This document shows positions 18,700 to 26,616 of a stretch of 64,000 nucleotides of DNA, piece after piece. Each line of letters begins with the position of its first letter. Position 1 is the stretch's first letter. The translations under genes and the position numbers were made by a program. The notes below the pieces were generated by a model. That model was not told the origin of the DNA, made no database searches, and worked only from the letters and a program-made list of their open reading frames with translations. This DNA is from Jilunia laotingensis (GTDB lineage Bacteria; Bacteroidota; Bacteroidia; Bacteroidales; Bacteroidaceae): assembly GCF_014385165.1 (NCBI RefSeq), contig NZ_JACRTF010000001.1:434001-498000 (forward strand), in the 5' to 3' direction.

Positions 18700-19119
18700 T
18701 TACTTTTTATCATCCAAACAAGAATTTGCTTTACAAGCTATTCTATAACCTATCAAGATCCCAAATAAAAGCAATATCAAATAATTGTAGAATACAGACT
18801 CTCGGTTTAACATAAATATTAAATAAATAGAGAAATAATAGCAAAACAATTGAATGATTATTTGGTATGAATTCCGATAAAAGCTTCTAAGCAAATTGCT
18901 TTTCACCATTTTATCGCCATTCGGTACAGCCACAGAACTAACAAAAAAGCCCAATATCCAACCAAACGCATTAAAGATGAGTAAAATTGCCAATATTAAT
19001 TTAATAACAAAATGATAAGGTATATATATTACGTATTGATAAAAAACGCAATAAATAATCATCAAAGCGGAAGTTGGAATAAATAAATTACGCCCCATAT
19101 TAATAAAAAAAGTCTTCAT
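18700..19119 (-). CDS. Multi-pass membrane protein directly downstream of the RHS gene
   Basis: 139 residues with four predicted membrane segments (about residues 10-30, 38-62, 88-105, 112-130). The ATG at 19119 lies 12 bases after the RHS stop, so the two are almost certainly co-transcribed. I do not recognise a family. In polymorphic-toxin loci the gene immediately after the RHS toxin tip usually encodes its immunity protein, and membrane immunity proteins typically accompany membrane-acting toxins. A shorter relative lies at 15744-16022. Confidence 0.6.
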   Translation of the reverse strand: MKTFFINMGRNLFIPTSALMIIYCVFYQYVIYIPYHFVIKLILAILLIFNAFGWILGFFVSSVAVPNGDKMVKSNLLRSFYRNSYQIIIQLFCYYFSIYLIFMLNRESVFYNYLILLLFGILIGYRIACKANSCLDDKK

Positions 19120-19131
19120 ATAATTACATCT

Positions 19132-22050
19132 TTAATTAAACAACCAATTCTTTAATGTTTCCCACAAATTTTTGTTTTCATCAGTAGTTGACGATGGAAT
19201 TTGCCTGATCTTTTCCGTATGAGCTTCTACTGCATCATTACCAGGTTCTGGATTGGTTATTTCTAATCCGGAACTGATGCCGGCAGCAACTCCTGTAATA
19301 ACGATCGCTGTTTTTGTCCCTTTCCTACCATCATTTGGATCTCTTTTGGGAGCCGGATCTCCATTGGGCATATTACCTGTAATGTTCGTATCTATACTCT
19401 TAGCCACATTCGCTTGATTTTGATCCAATTCTTCTTTACTTCTTCTATCTCTTTTTCTTTGATGATCATATCCAGGATTAATAGCTAAATTACAATTATT
19501 TAGAAAGATCATGGTAGTTGTTGACATTATAGCAACATCCAATTTTAACATTGTCGCCATTTTATTTACTTCCTGATTTATTGACCTCACTAAATCCTGA
19601 GCTGTAGGATAATTAGCCGGTGTGGCTTGACGAGAAGGATAATAGACAGGAGGTGGTGGTAGTGGTAACGGAACAGGAATTACTTGCCGTCCATCTGGAT
19701 CTATTGCATTCATCGGATTATTCATGCAATACGCATACGGAGACACCCATGGGTACTTCTCACACAAAGGATCCATCGTTATAAACCCTCCCCAACCGGG
19801 ATCGTATGGACGGGCTACGAAGTCATACAAGTCCAAGCCATACATGCGGTCAAGTTCTTTTCCACCGAATTTGTTTGGCTGCACCCCATCATTAGAGTTC
19901 TTTCCCTGCAAGCCACCGAATGGATAATACTCGTTGACCTGCTCGACAACACCATTCTGTTTCATTACGACACGGTTGTTACCCAAGTGGTCTGTCAGGA
20001 AATAATGGTAAATTACGGAATCGTTCGAAAGGGTGATATATCCTTCACCGGTAAGGATTCTCGCAAGAACACCAGATTCATAAATCACATTACCGCAATA
20101 ATCTGTCGATGTGTAGTCCTTTGCATAAGCGGGAACCATGTCGCCTATATCGAATGAAGGATAATCCGGAAGTCCATTACCGGTAGAAGAGGAGACAGAG
20201 GAAGTCGAGGAAGGAGACTTAGAACCGCCTGAATTCACTTCAAAGCCAGTACCAGGATCAGGGATAACAATCATGTTCCGGTTCGTATAATGCTCCTGGT
20301 GGTGCTTCACACCATCGGCACCATATGCATAACCAATGCGGCAACTGTCATTGATGGAGATTCTAGACGGTAGATTCTGGGAATTGTATTCGATGAGGGA
20401 AATCTGTTTATTTAGATCCTTTGTCATATTGCCGTTTGCATCATAGTCATACTCCACAGGTTTGTTGGCACCGTCAATAAAACTGAATGCGCCCTGGTGA
20501 AGAGGATCACTACCAGCAGCATCGCTGATGCGTTTAAGACGGTTGCCCGTATATTCAAGGGTCAAATCATCAATCGTCGCTCCCACCAATGGCATGAAGT
20601 CCATATACCCTTTGCGCCGCAAAGAAACGATGCCGCCCATTTTATTATAAGAATATGAAGTGTCGTAAGAGGACGAACCAAACCCAAGAAGCACGCTGTA
20701 TTTGGCATCTGTCAATCTATTCAGTTCATCATAACTGAAATCATAGAACTCATTCACAGAAAGCTTACTGTTTGACCATCCCATACGGCTGATATTACCC
20801 CCGTATTGGGGATTATTTCCCTCGGCATATAACAGCTTTTGATTGAACTTGTTCGATGAGATTTGAGTCAGCCAATTACGGATATTATAGGTATAGGTCA
20901 TTTTCAACGCATCATTCGCATGGTGACGCTTGCTGGACAGACGCCCCAAGTCATCATAAGTGTGTTCAACCAAAACAACCGAAGGGCTGTCATTCAATTT
21001 ATGAGTTACCTTCGTCAAACGCTCCGCATGATCGTATGTGTAGGTATAAACCTCCTTCTGGGTCGCTTTCTTAGGGACTGTATGGATATAAGTGATCTTT
21101 TTAGGGGCACCGGCAAATCGGTACTCGGTAAGAACCGTCTCATTTCCTCCACGATAGTTGTCTTCACTCGAACGAACAACCCTTCCTTTCAAATCATAAT
21201 AGAGGGCTGAATGAATATAACTGGATTTAGTGGCAGATGACAGCAACAGGACTTTACCGGTGAGCAAACCCACCCCACTGACCGATGGGGCAGGATACAG
21301 CGTACGGTCGGTAAAACCCGGCAAGGAAAGGAAATCATAATTATCATAGTAATAGACTATGTGAACCACTGGAGAAGTCAAGGAGAAACTACTGCTATAT
21401 CCACTTTTCCCCAATCCGTCCGCCACAATGGCATTATTTGAATAATGCAATGTGCATTCGACCGAATTATTAGCAGCGGATGCCGTATTGGTATTCTTAC
21501 AAACACCTTGCACAACAAGGCGTTGAAATGTGTCGTACAGGTAGAAAGTCCATTCACCTTTTTGACGTTGCACACCGTCTTGCGAAAACACCAATTGGTC
21601 TTTTTGATCATAAATGCAATAGACAGGATCACATCCGGGAAGTTTCTTTTCTATGCAGCGATTCAAGTCATCGTATTTATATTGATAGGCATACAGTGAA
21701 AGGTTGGGCGTGTCCTGATAGGCAGGCGGAAGAACGTAACGCAACTGATCGTAATCATCGTATACAAAATACGTGTCATGGGCAATGCCGTCACACATCT
21801 GACGGGTGAGGACACGACGACCTTGCTTGTCCGTGAAAAGATAGGAGACACGTCCGTCTTCATCTGTAGACTTGTTTACGAAAAGTTCACCCGGAGCATA
21901 ATTTTCATTCTGGATAAGGGAGCCGCTATCATTCACTTCGTATGATTTGCAGCTAACCTCACCGGCATGGCCGTTACTCATATAGTCCATGTTCGCGGGA
22001 TGTGAACTCCATTCCATTCCCGCACCATACTGTTTCCGCATATGTTTCAA
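19132..22050 (-). CDS. RHS repeat protein with variable C-terminal tip, 5' end disrupted
   Basis: Up to 972 residues from a TTG at 22050; an ATG at 22041 is the other start. The body is built of YD repeats (YVYDDYDQLRYVLPPAY, YTYDHAERLTKV, YSYNKMGG). The RHS core follows (EYYPFGGLQGKN, GLDLYDFVARPYDP, MDPLCEKYPWVSPYAYCMNN, IDPDGR). The last 190 or so residues after DPDGR are a variable tip with two hydrophobic stretches, one being TAIVITGVAAGISSG. A signal peptide lies upstream in another frame (22061-22153), and the usual N-terminal region of Bacteroides RHS proteins is mostly missing. This is therefore a truncated or frameshifted gene. RHS proteins deliver C-terminal toxins; this tip is not one I recognise. 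Confidence 0.82.
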   Translation of the reverse strand: MKHMRKQYGAGMEWSSHPANMDYMSNGHAGEVSCKSYEVNDSGSLIQNENYAPGELFVNKSTDEDGRVSYLFTDKQGRRVLTRQMCDGIAHDTYFVYDDYDQLRYVLPPAYQDTPNLSLYAYQYKYDDLNRCIEKKLPGCDPVYCIYDQKDQLVFSQDGVQRQKGEWTFYLYDTFQRLVVQGVCKNTNTASAANNSVECTLHYSNNAIVADGLGKSGYSSSFSLTSPVVHIVYYYDNYDFLSLPGFTDRTLYPAPSVSGVGLLTGKVLLLSSATKSSYIHSALYYDLKGRVVRSSEDNYRGGNETVLTEYRFAGAPKKITYIHTVPKKATQKEVYTYTYDHAERLTKVTHKLNDSPSVVLVEHTYDDLGRLSSKRHHANDALKMTYTYNIRNWLTQISSNKFNQKLLYAEGNNPQYGGNISRMGWSNSKLSVNEFYDFSYDELNRLTDAKYSVLLGFGSSSYDTSYSYNKMGGIVSLRRKGYMDFMPLVGATIDDLTLEYTGNRLKRISDAAGSDPLHQGAFSFIDGANKPVEYDYDANGNMTKDLNKQISLIEYNSQNLPSRISINDSCRIGYAYGADGVKHHQEHYTNRNMIVIPDPGTGFEVNSGGSKSPSSTSSVSSSTGNGLPDYPSFDIGDMVPAYAKDYTSTDYCGNVIYESGVLARILTGEGYITLSNDSVIYHYFLTDHLGNNRVVMKQNGVVEQVNEYYPFGGLQGKNSNDGVQPNKFGGKELDRMYGLDLYDFVARPYDPGWGGFITMDPLCEKYPWVSPYAYCMNNPMNAIDPDGRQVIPVPLPLPPPPVYYPSRQATPANYPTAQDLVRSINQEVNKMATMLKLDVAIMSTTTMIFLNNCNLAINPGYDHQRKRDRRSKEELDQNQANVAKSIDTNITGNMPNGDPAPKRDPNDGRKGTKTAIVITGVAAGISSGLEITNPEPGNDAVEAHTEKIRQIPSSTTDENKNLWETLKNWLFN

Positions 22051-22060
22051 GGGAGAATTG

Positions 22061-22153
22061 TCATAAACACTCGTTAAAAGAACGACTACCTGTCAACGCA
22101 TTCCTTATATGAAATGAAGCGAGCATTAACAGAAATAAAAATAGTGTTTTCAT
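22061..22153 (-). pseudogene. Orphaned signal-peptide start of the RHS gene, one base out of frame
   Basis: ATG at 22153 encodes a textbook signal peptide (MKTLFLFLLMLASFH...) and reads 30 residues to a TGA at 22061. The RHS frame is open back to about 22092 and overlaps it. Losing one base in the TTTT run near 22076 would join the two as signal peptide plus LTSVYDNSPL, where SVYDNSPL resembles the conserved segment that precedes RHS repeats. The junction also lacks the 150 or more residues usual before that segment, so there was a deletion as well as a frame change. Confidence 0.65.
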
Positions 22154-22952
22154 AATCAGTCCGTATATGCGAGATGCCCGATTAGGGAATCTCCGATTTA
22201 TATTTTGACAAATTCCACAGAGTTTTTTTTAGGATATTAAAACATCCACGGCTGCAATTTAAGAAAATCTTTCGGATAAGCAAAGCATTTTATAAAATAT
22301 TTCTTTTGTAGAGTTAAAAAGCAATGATTCAGGAAAGCTCCTTTTATATCTTCGAATTTAGTACCCCTTTATCTTTTTGACACTTTGAATATCCGATGCT
22401 TCATAACGCGTAAAATTACGTCCATTCATATATCTGTCTGAAAAGAACGCACTGTAGGGCGATTAGCTTTTTTCAAATGAACAGATTAAAGAGAACTAAA
22501 AGGAGTTTAGCACACAAAATCCATACTTATTCCTACTATATGATAGCATTTACAGTAATGTTGTTTCGTTATAACATAGCTTTAGAGTCCGAAAAAAGAC
22601 AAAGGATAGAGAGAAAATAGATATAAATGAAGTAGTTTCCATCTAAAAAAAGGCTCTTTTTGATAGAAATAGATACTCTATCTGATAGATATTAATATTC
22701 CATCTGCTGGTTATAGTTATTCTATCTGATGAAAATAGCTATTTTATCCGATGATTATACCTATTTCATCTGATAAGAAAGGCTATTTTTATCATGTTTT
22801 CAACCCTAAGAAGACGCAAAACCATGCTATTTGGAGAACAGTCTAAAATGGTGCTGTCAGCAATAACAGAATATACAGAACAAATTGATATACAAGCAAG
22901 CTCTTTACCTAACAATATAGCAATACGGGTTCAAATTATTATCCACTTCTTC
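22154..22952. other. Long AT-rich intergenic region with a 22-bp repeat cluster
   Basis: About 800 bases. It holds the phased cluster at 22643-22793. A 70-codon frame beginning at 22794 on the plus strand overlaps the end of the LytTR gene and is not supported. No RNA gene or element end is recognised. Confidence 0.5.
22643..22793. repeat. 22-bp phased repeat cluster, TGATAGA...TCTATC theme
   Basis: Units of 22 bases start at 22661, 22683, 22705, 22727 and 22749, then one of 23 at 22771; a weaker unit precedes them. Each begins (T/C)G(A/C)T and ends (A/C)(T/A)TC or similar, and each unit is near-palindromic (GATAGA at the start, TCTATC at the end). Bases between the ends vary. The periodicity matches the GC-rich clusters at 2139 and 61362, although the sequence differs. 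Confidence 0.7.
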
Positions 22953-23792
22953 TCACAGCTCCAACCTTGCTTTCAACAATTTATACCCCGAAAGGCTGAC
23001 CCGTAACTTATCTCCATTTTTCAGCAACAAACGGTAATTTTCCTTTCCGAAAAGTTCGACACGGGAAATTTGGGTAACATTTACAATGGTCGAACGGTGT
23101 ATGCGCACAAATCCTGAAGCAGGAAGATGGGTCTCCAAATATTTCATAGTAAGCTCCTTGATATATTGTCCATCGGGAGTTACAAGGGTCACATAATCTC
23201 CGCATGCTTGTACATACAGCAAGTGTTCTATCGCAATCAGATGTATTCTCGATCCGTCTTTCACCGTGATCCGGTCGATATGCTCCTCAGGCAACCGAGT
23301 CGCTATCTCTTCCACAGGCTGTTTCTTTTCATCAGTCAACTGGTATAGGGGAGTCTCTTCAACCGTCCCCTTCTCCTCTTCACCGGATAATCGACAAACA
23401 TACAGTTTATACCAAAGCATCACTACCGACCAACATAGCACACCGAACAAAGCACGAAACGGAAGCGTATCTACAAATGGAGCATACACTGCTCCACTCC
23501 ATGCTTCGATCCATCCCTGAACAGCGAATCCCCCCGCCAACCAGAAAAGCAATGCCAATACCGAAACAATCAGCTCCGTCTGAATCACCGACACATATCC
23601 GGTCACAAACCACGACAGATAAGCCAGCACACAGAAGATGCCAACCGAGACCATCCCGTCCGCCAAAGCAGGCAATGAACCGGCATCGGCATATGTTATC
23701 AATAAGACCGCCTGCACACCTGCCGCCAGAAATGCCAACAGTAAAGTGATCGTCCATCTCCTGGGAGAATCTATAATAGGGTGTGCTTCCAT
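22953..23792 (-). CDS. Membrane-anchored LytTR-family transcription regulator
   Basis: 279 residues. The first half has four membrane segments (about residues 14-32, 45-65, 72-95, 108-130). The last 100 residues are a LytTR DNA-binding domain: ITVKDGSRIHLIAIEHLLYVQACGDYV, then FVRIHRSTIVNVTQISRVE and LRVSLSGYKLLKA. There is no response-regulator receiver domain, so the membrane part probably senses the signal directly or through a partner. The LiaF-like gene ends 22 bases upstream, so the two form an operon and probably an envelope-sensing pair. Confidence 0.88.
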   Translation of the reverse strand: MEAHPIIDSPRRWTITLLLAFLAAGVQAVLLITYADAGSLPALADGMVSVGIFCVLAYLSWFVTGYVSVIQTELIVSVLALLFWLAGGFAVQGWIEAWSGAVYAPFVDTLPFRALFGVLCWSVVMLWYKLYVCRLSGEEEKGTVEETPLYQLTDEKKQPVEEIATRLPEEHIDRITVKDGSRIHLIAIEHLLYVQACGDYVTLVTPDGQYIKELTMKYLETHLPASGFVRIHRSTIVNVTQISRVELFGKENYRLLLKNGDKLRVSLSGYKLLKARLEL

Positions 23793-23814
23793 CTGTTTTT
23801 TGTTCTTTTTATGA

Positions 23815-24552
23815 TTAACCTTTTATTTCTATACTTCCGAAAGATACATTTCCACGGATTACCAATACACGACTCTGGTCTATGTTGATCCCCGGAATCC
23901 GTTTATCTTCACAACTTCCCAAGAAAGCATTTGCTTGCAGTTCGATCTTCCAGTCAAGGGGAACATAAATCTCCACACCTCCAAAATTACATTCGATATC
24001 GATATAAGTTTCACCCAATGGTATATCGGTGCGGCGTAAATCGAGTTCCGTACCGCCAAAACTATTACGTATGGAAGCACCTCTGAATAGTTCATCCAGT
24101 ACAACTTGCTTTACACCACTGAACATATTGTCCGACCTCAAAAAGCCATCGGTCGACTTACATTCATTCACTGTAAACTCCTCTCTCCCACGCGGACGAT
24201 GACAACCACGATGTTTAGGCCGATAGAACACGGCTACCCCCACCAATACAAGCACTAAAGGCCAAAGTAACGCACTTGTGTCGATTGGCAACCAAAAGAA
24301 CCACCCCAACCGGGGAATGAGAAAACAAAATCCGATAACCAATAATATCAATCCGTTGAAAAGCTGTTTACGCAAAACGTAGTAAGCCCCCAATGCCACC
24401 AAAAGCATCGGCCAAGAGACAATAGCGTGAAAGAAGCTTGAAGGAATAATTCCAAGATTACGTCCTAGCAATAAAATGCCACAGGCGATAAAGAGCGTAG
24501 CAACCAGTTGTCTACCTGTGATACCGGATGGAGATGTGGGTTTCTGTTCCAT
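23815..24552 (-). CDS. LiaF-like membrane protein
   Basis: 245 residues. Three or four membrane helices lie in the first 110 residues, with LLLGRNLGIIP as the first loop. A cytoplasm-side basic stretch (RPKHRGCHRPRGREE) and a beta-rich C-terminal domain follow (FSGVKQVVLDELFRGASIRNSFGGTELDLRRT and similar), typical of the LiaF/YvqF C-terminal family. LiaF proteins repress or tune cell-wall-stress sensing. Here the partner is a membrane LytTR regulator instead of the LiaRS two-component pair. A TATCTTTG element lies 50 bases upstream of the start at 24552. Confidence 0.85.
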   Translation of the reverse strand: MEQKPTSPSGITGRQLVATLFIACGILLLGRNLGIIPSSFFHAIVSWPMLLVALGAYYVLRKQLFNGLILLVIGFCFLIPRLGWFFWLPIDTSALLWPLVLVLVGVAVFYRPKHRGCHRPRGREEFTVNECKSTDGFLRSDNMFSGVKQVVLDELFRGASIRNSFGGTELDLRRTDIPLGETYIDIECNFGGVEIYVPLDWKIELQANAFLGSCEDKRIPGINIDQSRVLVIRGNVSFGSIEIKG

Positions 24553-24601
24553 AATTCATTTTTTTATTTTAATTCGATGATACGTTTCAATTTCGATGTC
24601 A

Positions 24602-24609
24602 CAAAGATA
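24602..24609 (-). promoter_or_regulatory. -7 element for the LiaF-LytTR pair
   Basis: Minus-strand TATCTTTG matches TAnnTTTG. The nearest TTTG lies at 24633-24636 on the minus strand, 23 bases away, somewhat long for the usual 19. Confidence 0.5.
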
Positions 24610-24686
24610 AGGCGATCAGACTCTTCCGAAAACAAATAGCCGCTAATTTACGTACAAAAATCGATGAACTGCGGATGACTCCCGTT

Positions 24687-24749
24687 AAAAAAAGCCGGGT
24701 CTCCTCTTTGCTCTCTGAGAAAATCCCCCGATTGCAAAGAAGAGACCCG
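24687..24749 (-). terminator. Terminator after the GH43 gene
   Basis: The arms at 24696-24711 (CGGGTCTCCTCTTTGC) and 24734-24749 (GCAAAGAAGAGACCCG) pair over 16 bases with one mismatch, followed on the minus strand by seven T at 24693-24687. Confidence 0.85.
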
Positions 24750-24776
24750 ACCACCGATTATAAAAATAGCCTCTTA

Positions 24777-26324
24777 TTACTTCAAATATTCCATATCAAA
24801 CTCGGAGAAACAAGCCGGTTCGGAAGCACTTCCCTGATGAATCAATCCCGGACGAGCCACCCGATCCCAACGAAGCATTTTTTGTCCATAATCTCCATTA
24901 CCTTCCAGAACTGTTACTTTATTCCAATTCTTACCATCGGAACTCCATTGGAAAGAGCAATCACATCCTCTATTCACTTCCATGCGAAGCCATATGGCTT
25001 TATCAGCGACTTCGGAAGCAAATAGTTCCTGCTTGTTTCCATCATGTATCACTTCAAGCAAAAGTTTGTGCCCTTTTATTCCAAATGCCAGATACGCTTT
25101 AGCATCTCCGTAGAAAGTCAGCCCTTTCAGACTATTGTTCTGATTTACCACCTGAGTGGTAATACGGTATTCAGCACCCCCGGGACGTTGACAAAGTACG
25201 GCAGGTGCATCCTTACCGTTAACAGCTGTACCTGCCAAACAAAGAGTACCTTTCCTCAATCGTGCTTTGACGTCAGAATCCGTATAGTTCCAGCTCCAGC
25301 TAACATTCAGTTCTTTACCCTTAAACTCATCCCTATATCCGGTCAAAGGCTTTTGAGCATTCTTTTTCAATGGCAAAGGAAGCGTTGTGGAAGCCATCGG
25401 TCCACCGACAAAGTGAGGCCAGTGATCCTCTCCCATCACCAGTTCCTGAAGGATGGGCTGTCTGCCCGCAAAAAAATTATCTCCGGTAAAATAGGCATGA
25501 CAAAGATAATACATCCGATTGTCCGGTGTGTTCACCAAGGTTCCGTGACCACAAGACAACACATCCCTTCCACCGGATAAGATCGGATTCTCACTGTATT
25601 TTTCATACGGACCCTTTATCTCCTTAGAACGAGCCACATGAACGGCATAATCACTCTTCGGGCCGCAGCATCCGCGCACGGAATAAAGCAGATAATAATA
25701 CCCGTCCTTCTTGAACATACATTGCCCTTCCATACCGATCTTCTCATCATCCCGCAGCAAAGTGAACGTCTCCCCTTTCAGATGAAGACCGTCATCGGAC
25801 AGTTTACAAGCCATGATCTCTATCGGTCTTTTCGCCAATCCATAAGCTTTCCATGAGATGTATAGTTGACCGTCATCTTCCCAAACGAAAGCATCTATAG
25901 CTTCATTCCCATGTACGATGATCGGCCCGTGATCCGTATATTCCCCATCCGGCCGGGAAGCTGTCGCCACACCGATATACGATTGTCCGTCAGACTTTCT
26001 TCTAGCCGTATAATACATGTATACTTTATCATTATGCAAATACAGTTCCGGTGCCCAGAAAGAGCCGCAAGTCCATTCCGGCTGCTTCGCAAAGACATGC
26101 CCCGTCTGTTCCCAATTGACAAGATCATCCGATTTGTATACCGGATACGAGGGTGCCCATTCGGAAGAAGTTCCGGCAGCATAATAACTTTTTCCCCAAC
26201 GGATGACAGTCGGATCGGCAAGATCACCATGAATCACTGGGTTCGTAAACATTTCGTTGGATTGTGCCATCGAAGAACTGATTGCCGATAAGAGGCAAAC
26301 AGCGAATAAACAAATTTTCTTCAT
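24777..26324 (-). CDS. Secreted glycoside hydrolase family 43 enzyme
   Basis: 515 residues from the ATG at 26324; a TTG at 26333 is less likely. A signal peptide ends near SSMAQ. The five-bladed propeller catalytic domain carries the three expected acids: Asp in GDLADPTVI, Asp in EAIDAFVW and Glu in IGMEGQCM. A C-terminal beta-sandwich of about 190 residues (YRDEFKGKELNVSWSW to the end) resembles the accessory domain common in GH43 beta-xylosidases and arabinosidases. It probably trims arabinose or xylose side chains from plant polysaccharides in the periplasm or at the surface. There are no SusC/D genes adjacent, so it is a stand-alone gene. Confidence 0.9.
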   Translation of the reverse strand: MKKICLFAVCLLSAISSSMAQSNEMFTNPVIHGDLADPTVIRWGKSYYAAGTSSEWAPSYPVYKSDDLVNWEQTGHVFAKQPEWTCGSFWAPELYLHNDKVYMYYTARRKSDGQSYIGVATASRPDGEYTDHGPIIVHGNEAIDAFVWEDDGQLYISWKAYGLAKRPIEIMACKLSDDGLHLKGETFTLLRDDEKIGMEGQCMFKKDGYYYLLYSVRGCCGPKSDYAVHVARSKEIKGPYEKYSENPILSGGRDVLSCGHGTLVNTPDNRMYYLCHAYFTGDNFFAGRQPILQELVMGEDHWPHFVGGPMASTTLPLPLKKNAQKPLTGYRDEFKGKELNVSWSWNYTDSDVKARLRKGTLCLAGTAVNGKDAPAVLCQRPGGAEYRITTQVVNQNNSLKGLTFYGDAKAYLAFGIKGHKLLLEVIHDGNKQELFASEVADKAIWLRMEVNRGCDCSFQWSSDGKNWNKVTVLEGNGDYGQKMLRWDRVARPGLIHQGSASEPACFSEFDMEYLK

Positions 26325-26391
26325 ACTATTCAAATGTTTTATTTGACCGGATTGGTTGTTTCCCGTCAGTCGTGTTTCTTAATTGTTTGCA

Positions 26392-26422
26392 CAAAGATAA
26401 TGATTATGATCCATTCTTCAAG
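26392..26422 (-). promoter_or_regulatory. Promoter for the GH43 gene
   Basis: Minus-strand TATCTTTG (26399-26392) with CTTG (26422-26419) 19 bases upstream, a near-consensus pair, about 68 bases before the ATG at 26324. Confidence 0.55.
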
Positions 26423-26556
26423 GCATAGCTTATAGATTCTGTATAAAATAGCGACCGCCTCTAAACCTCTTTTAATTAAAAAGCAGATAAAATCACCCGA
26501 TAAAGGAAAAAAACAAGCCTATAGGATTCGAAGAATAGATAAAAAAGTACACTTAT

Positions 26557-26587
26557 TTTGAGGTATTTCAGTTTATTATTAACTTTG
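26557..26587 (+). promoter_or_regulatory. Consensus Bacteroides promoter for the DPP IV gene
   Basis: TTTG at 26557-26560, a 19-base spacer, and TAACTTTG at 26580-26587. This is a perfect match to the TTTG-N19-TAnnTTTG consensus, 29 bases before the ATG at 26617. Confidence 0.85.
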
Positions 26588-26616
26588 CAGTATAAAGTTG
26601 AAAAAATCAAGGAACC

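Noticed and set aside
22794..23006. A 70-codon frame starting just after the 22-bp repeat array
   Set aside because: Overlaps the 3' end of the LytTR gene on the other strand, has no recognised domain, and starts in low-complexity AT-rich sequence.
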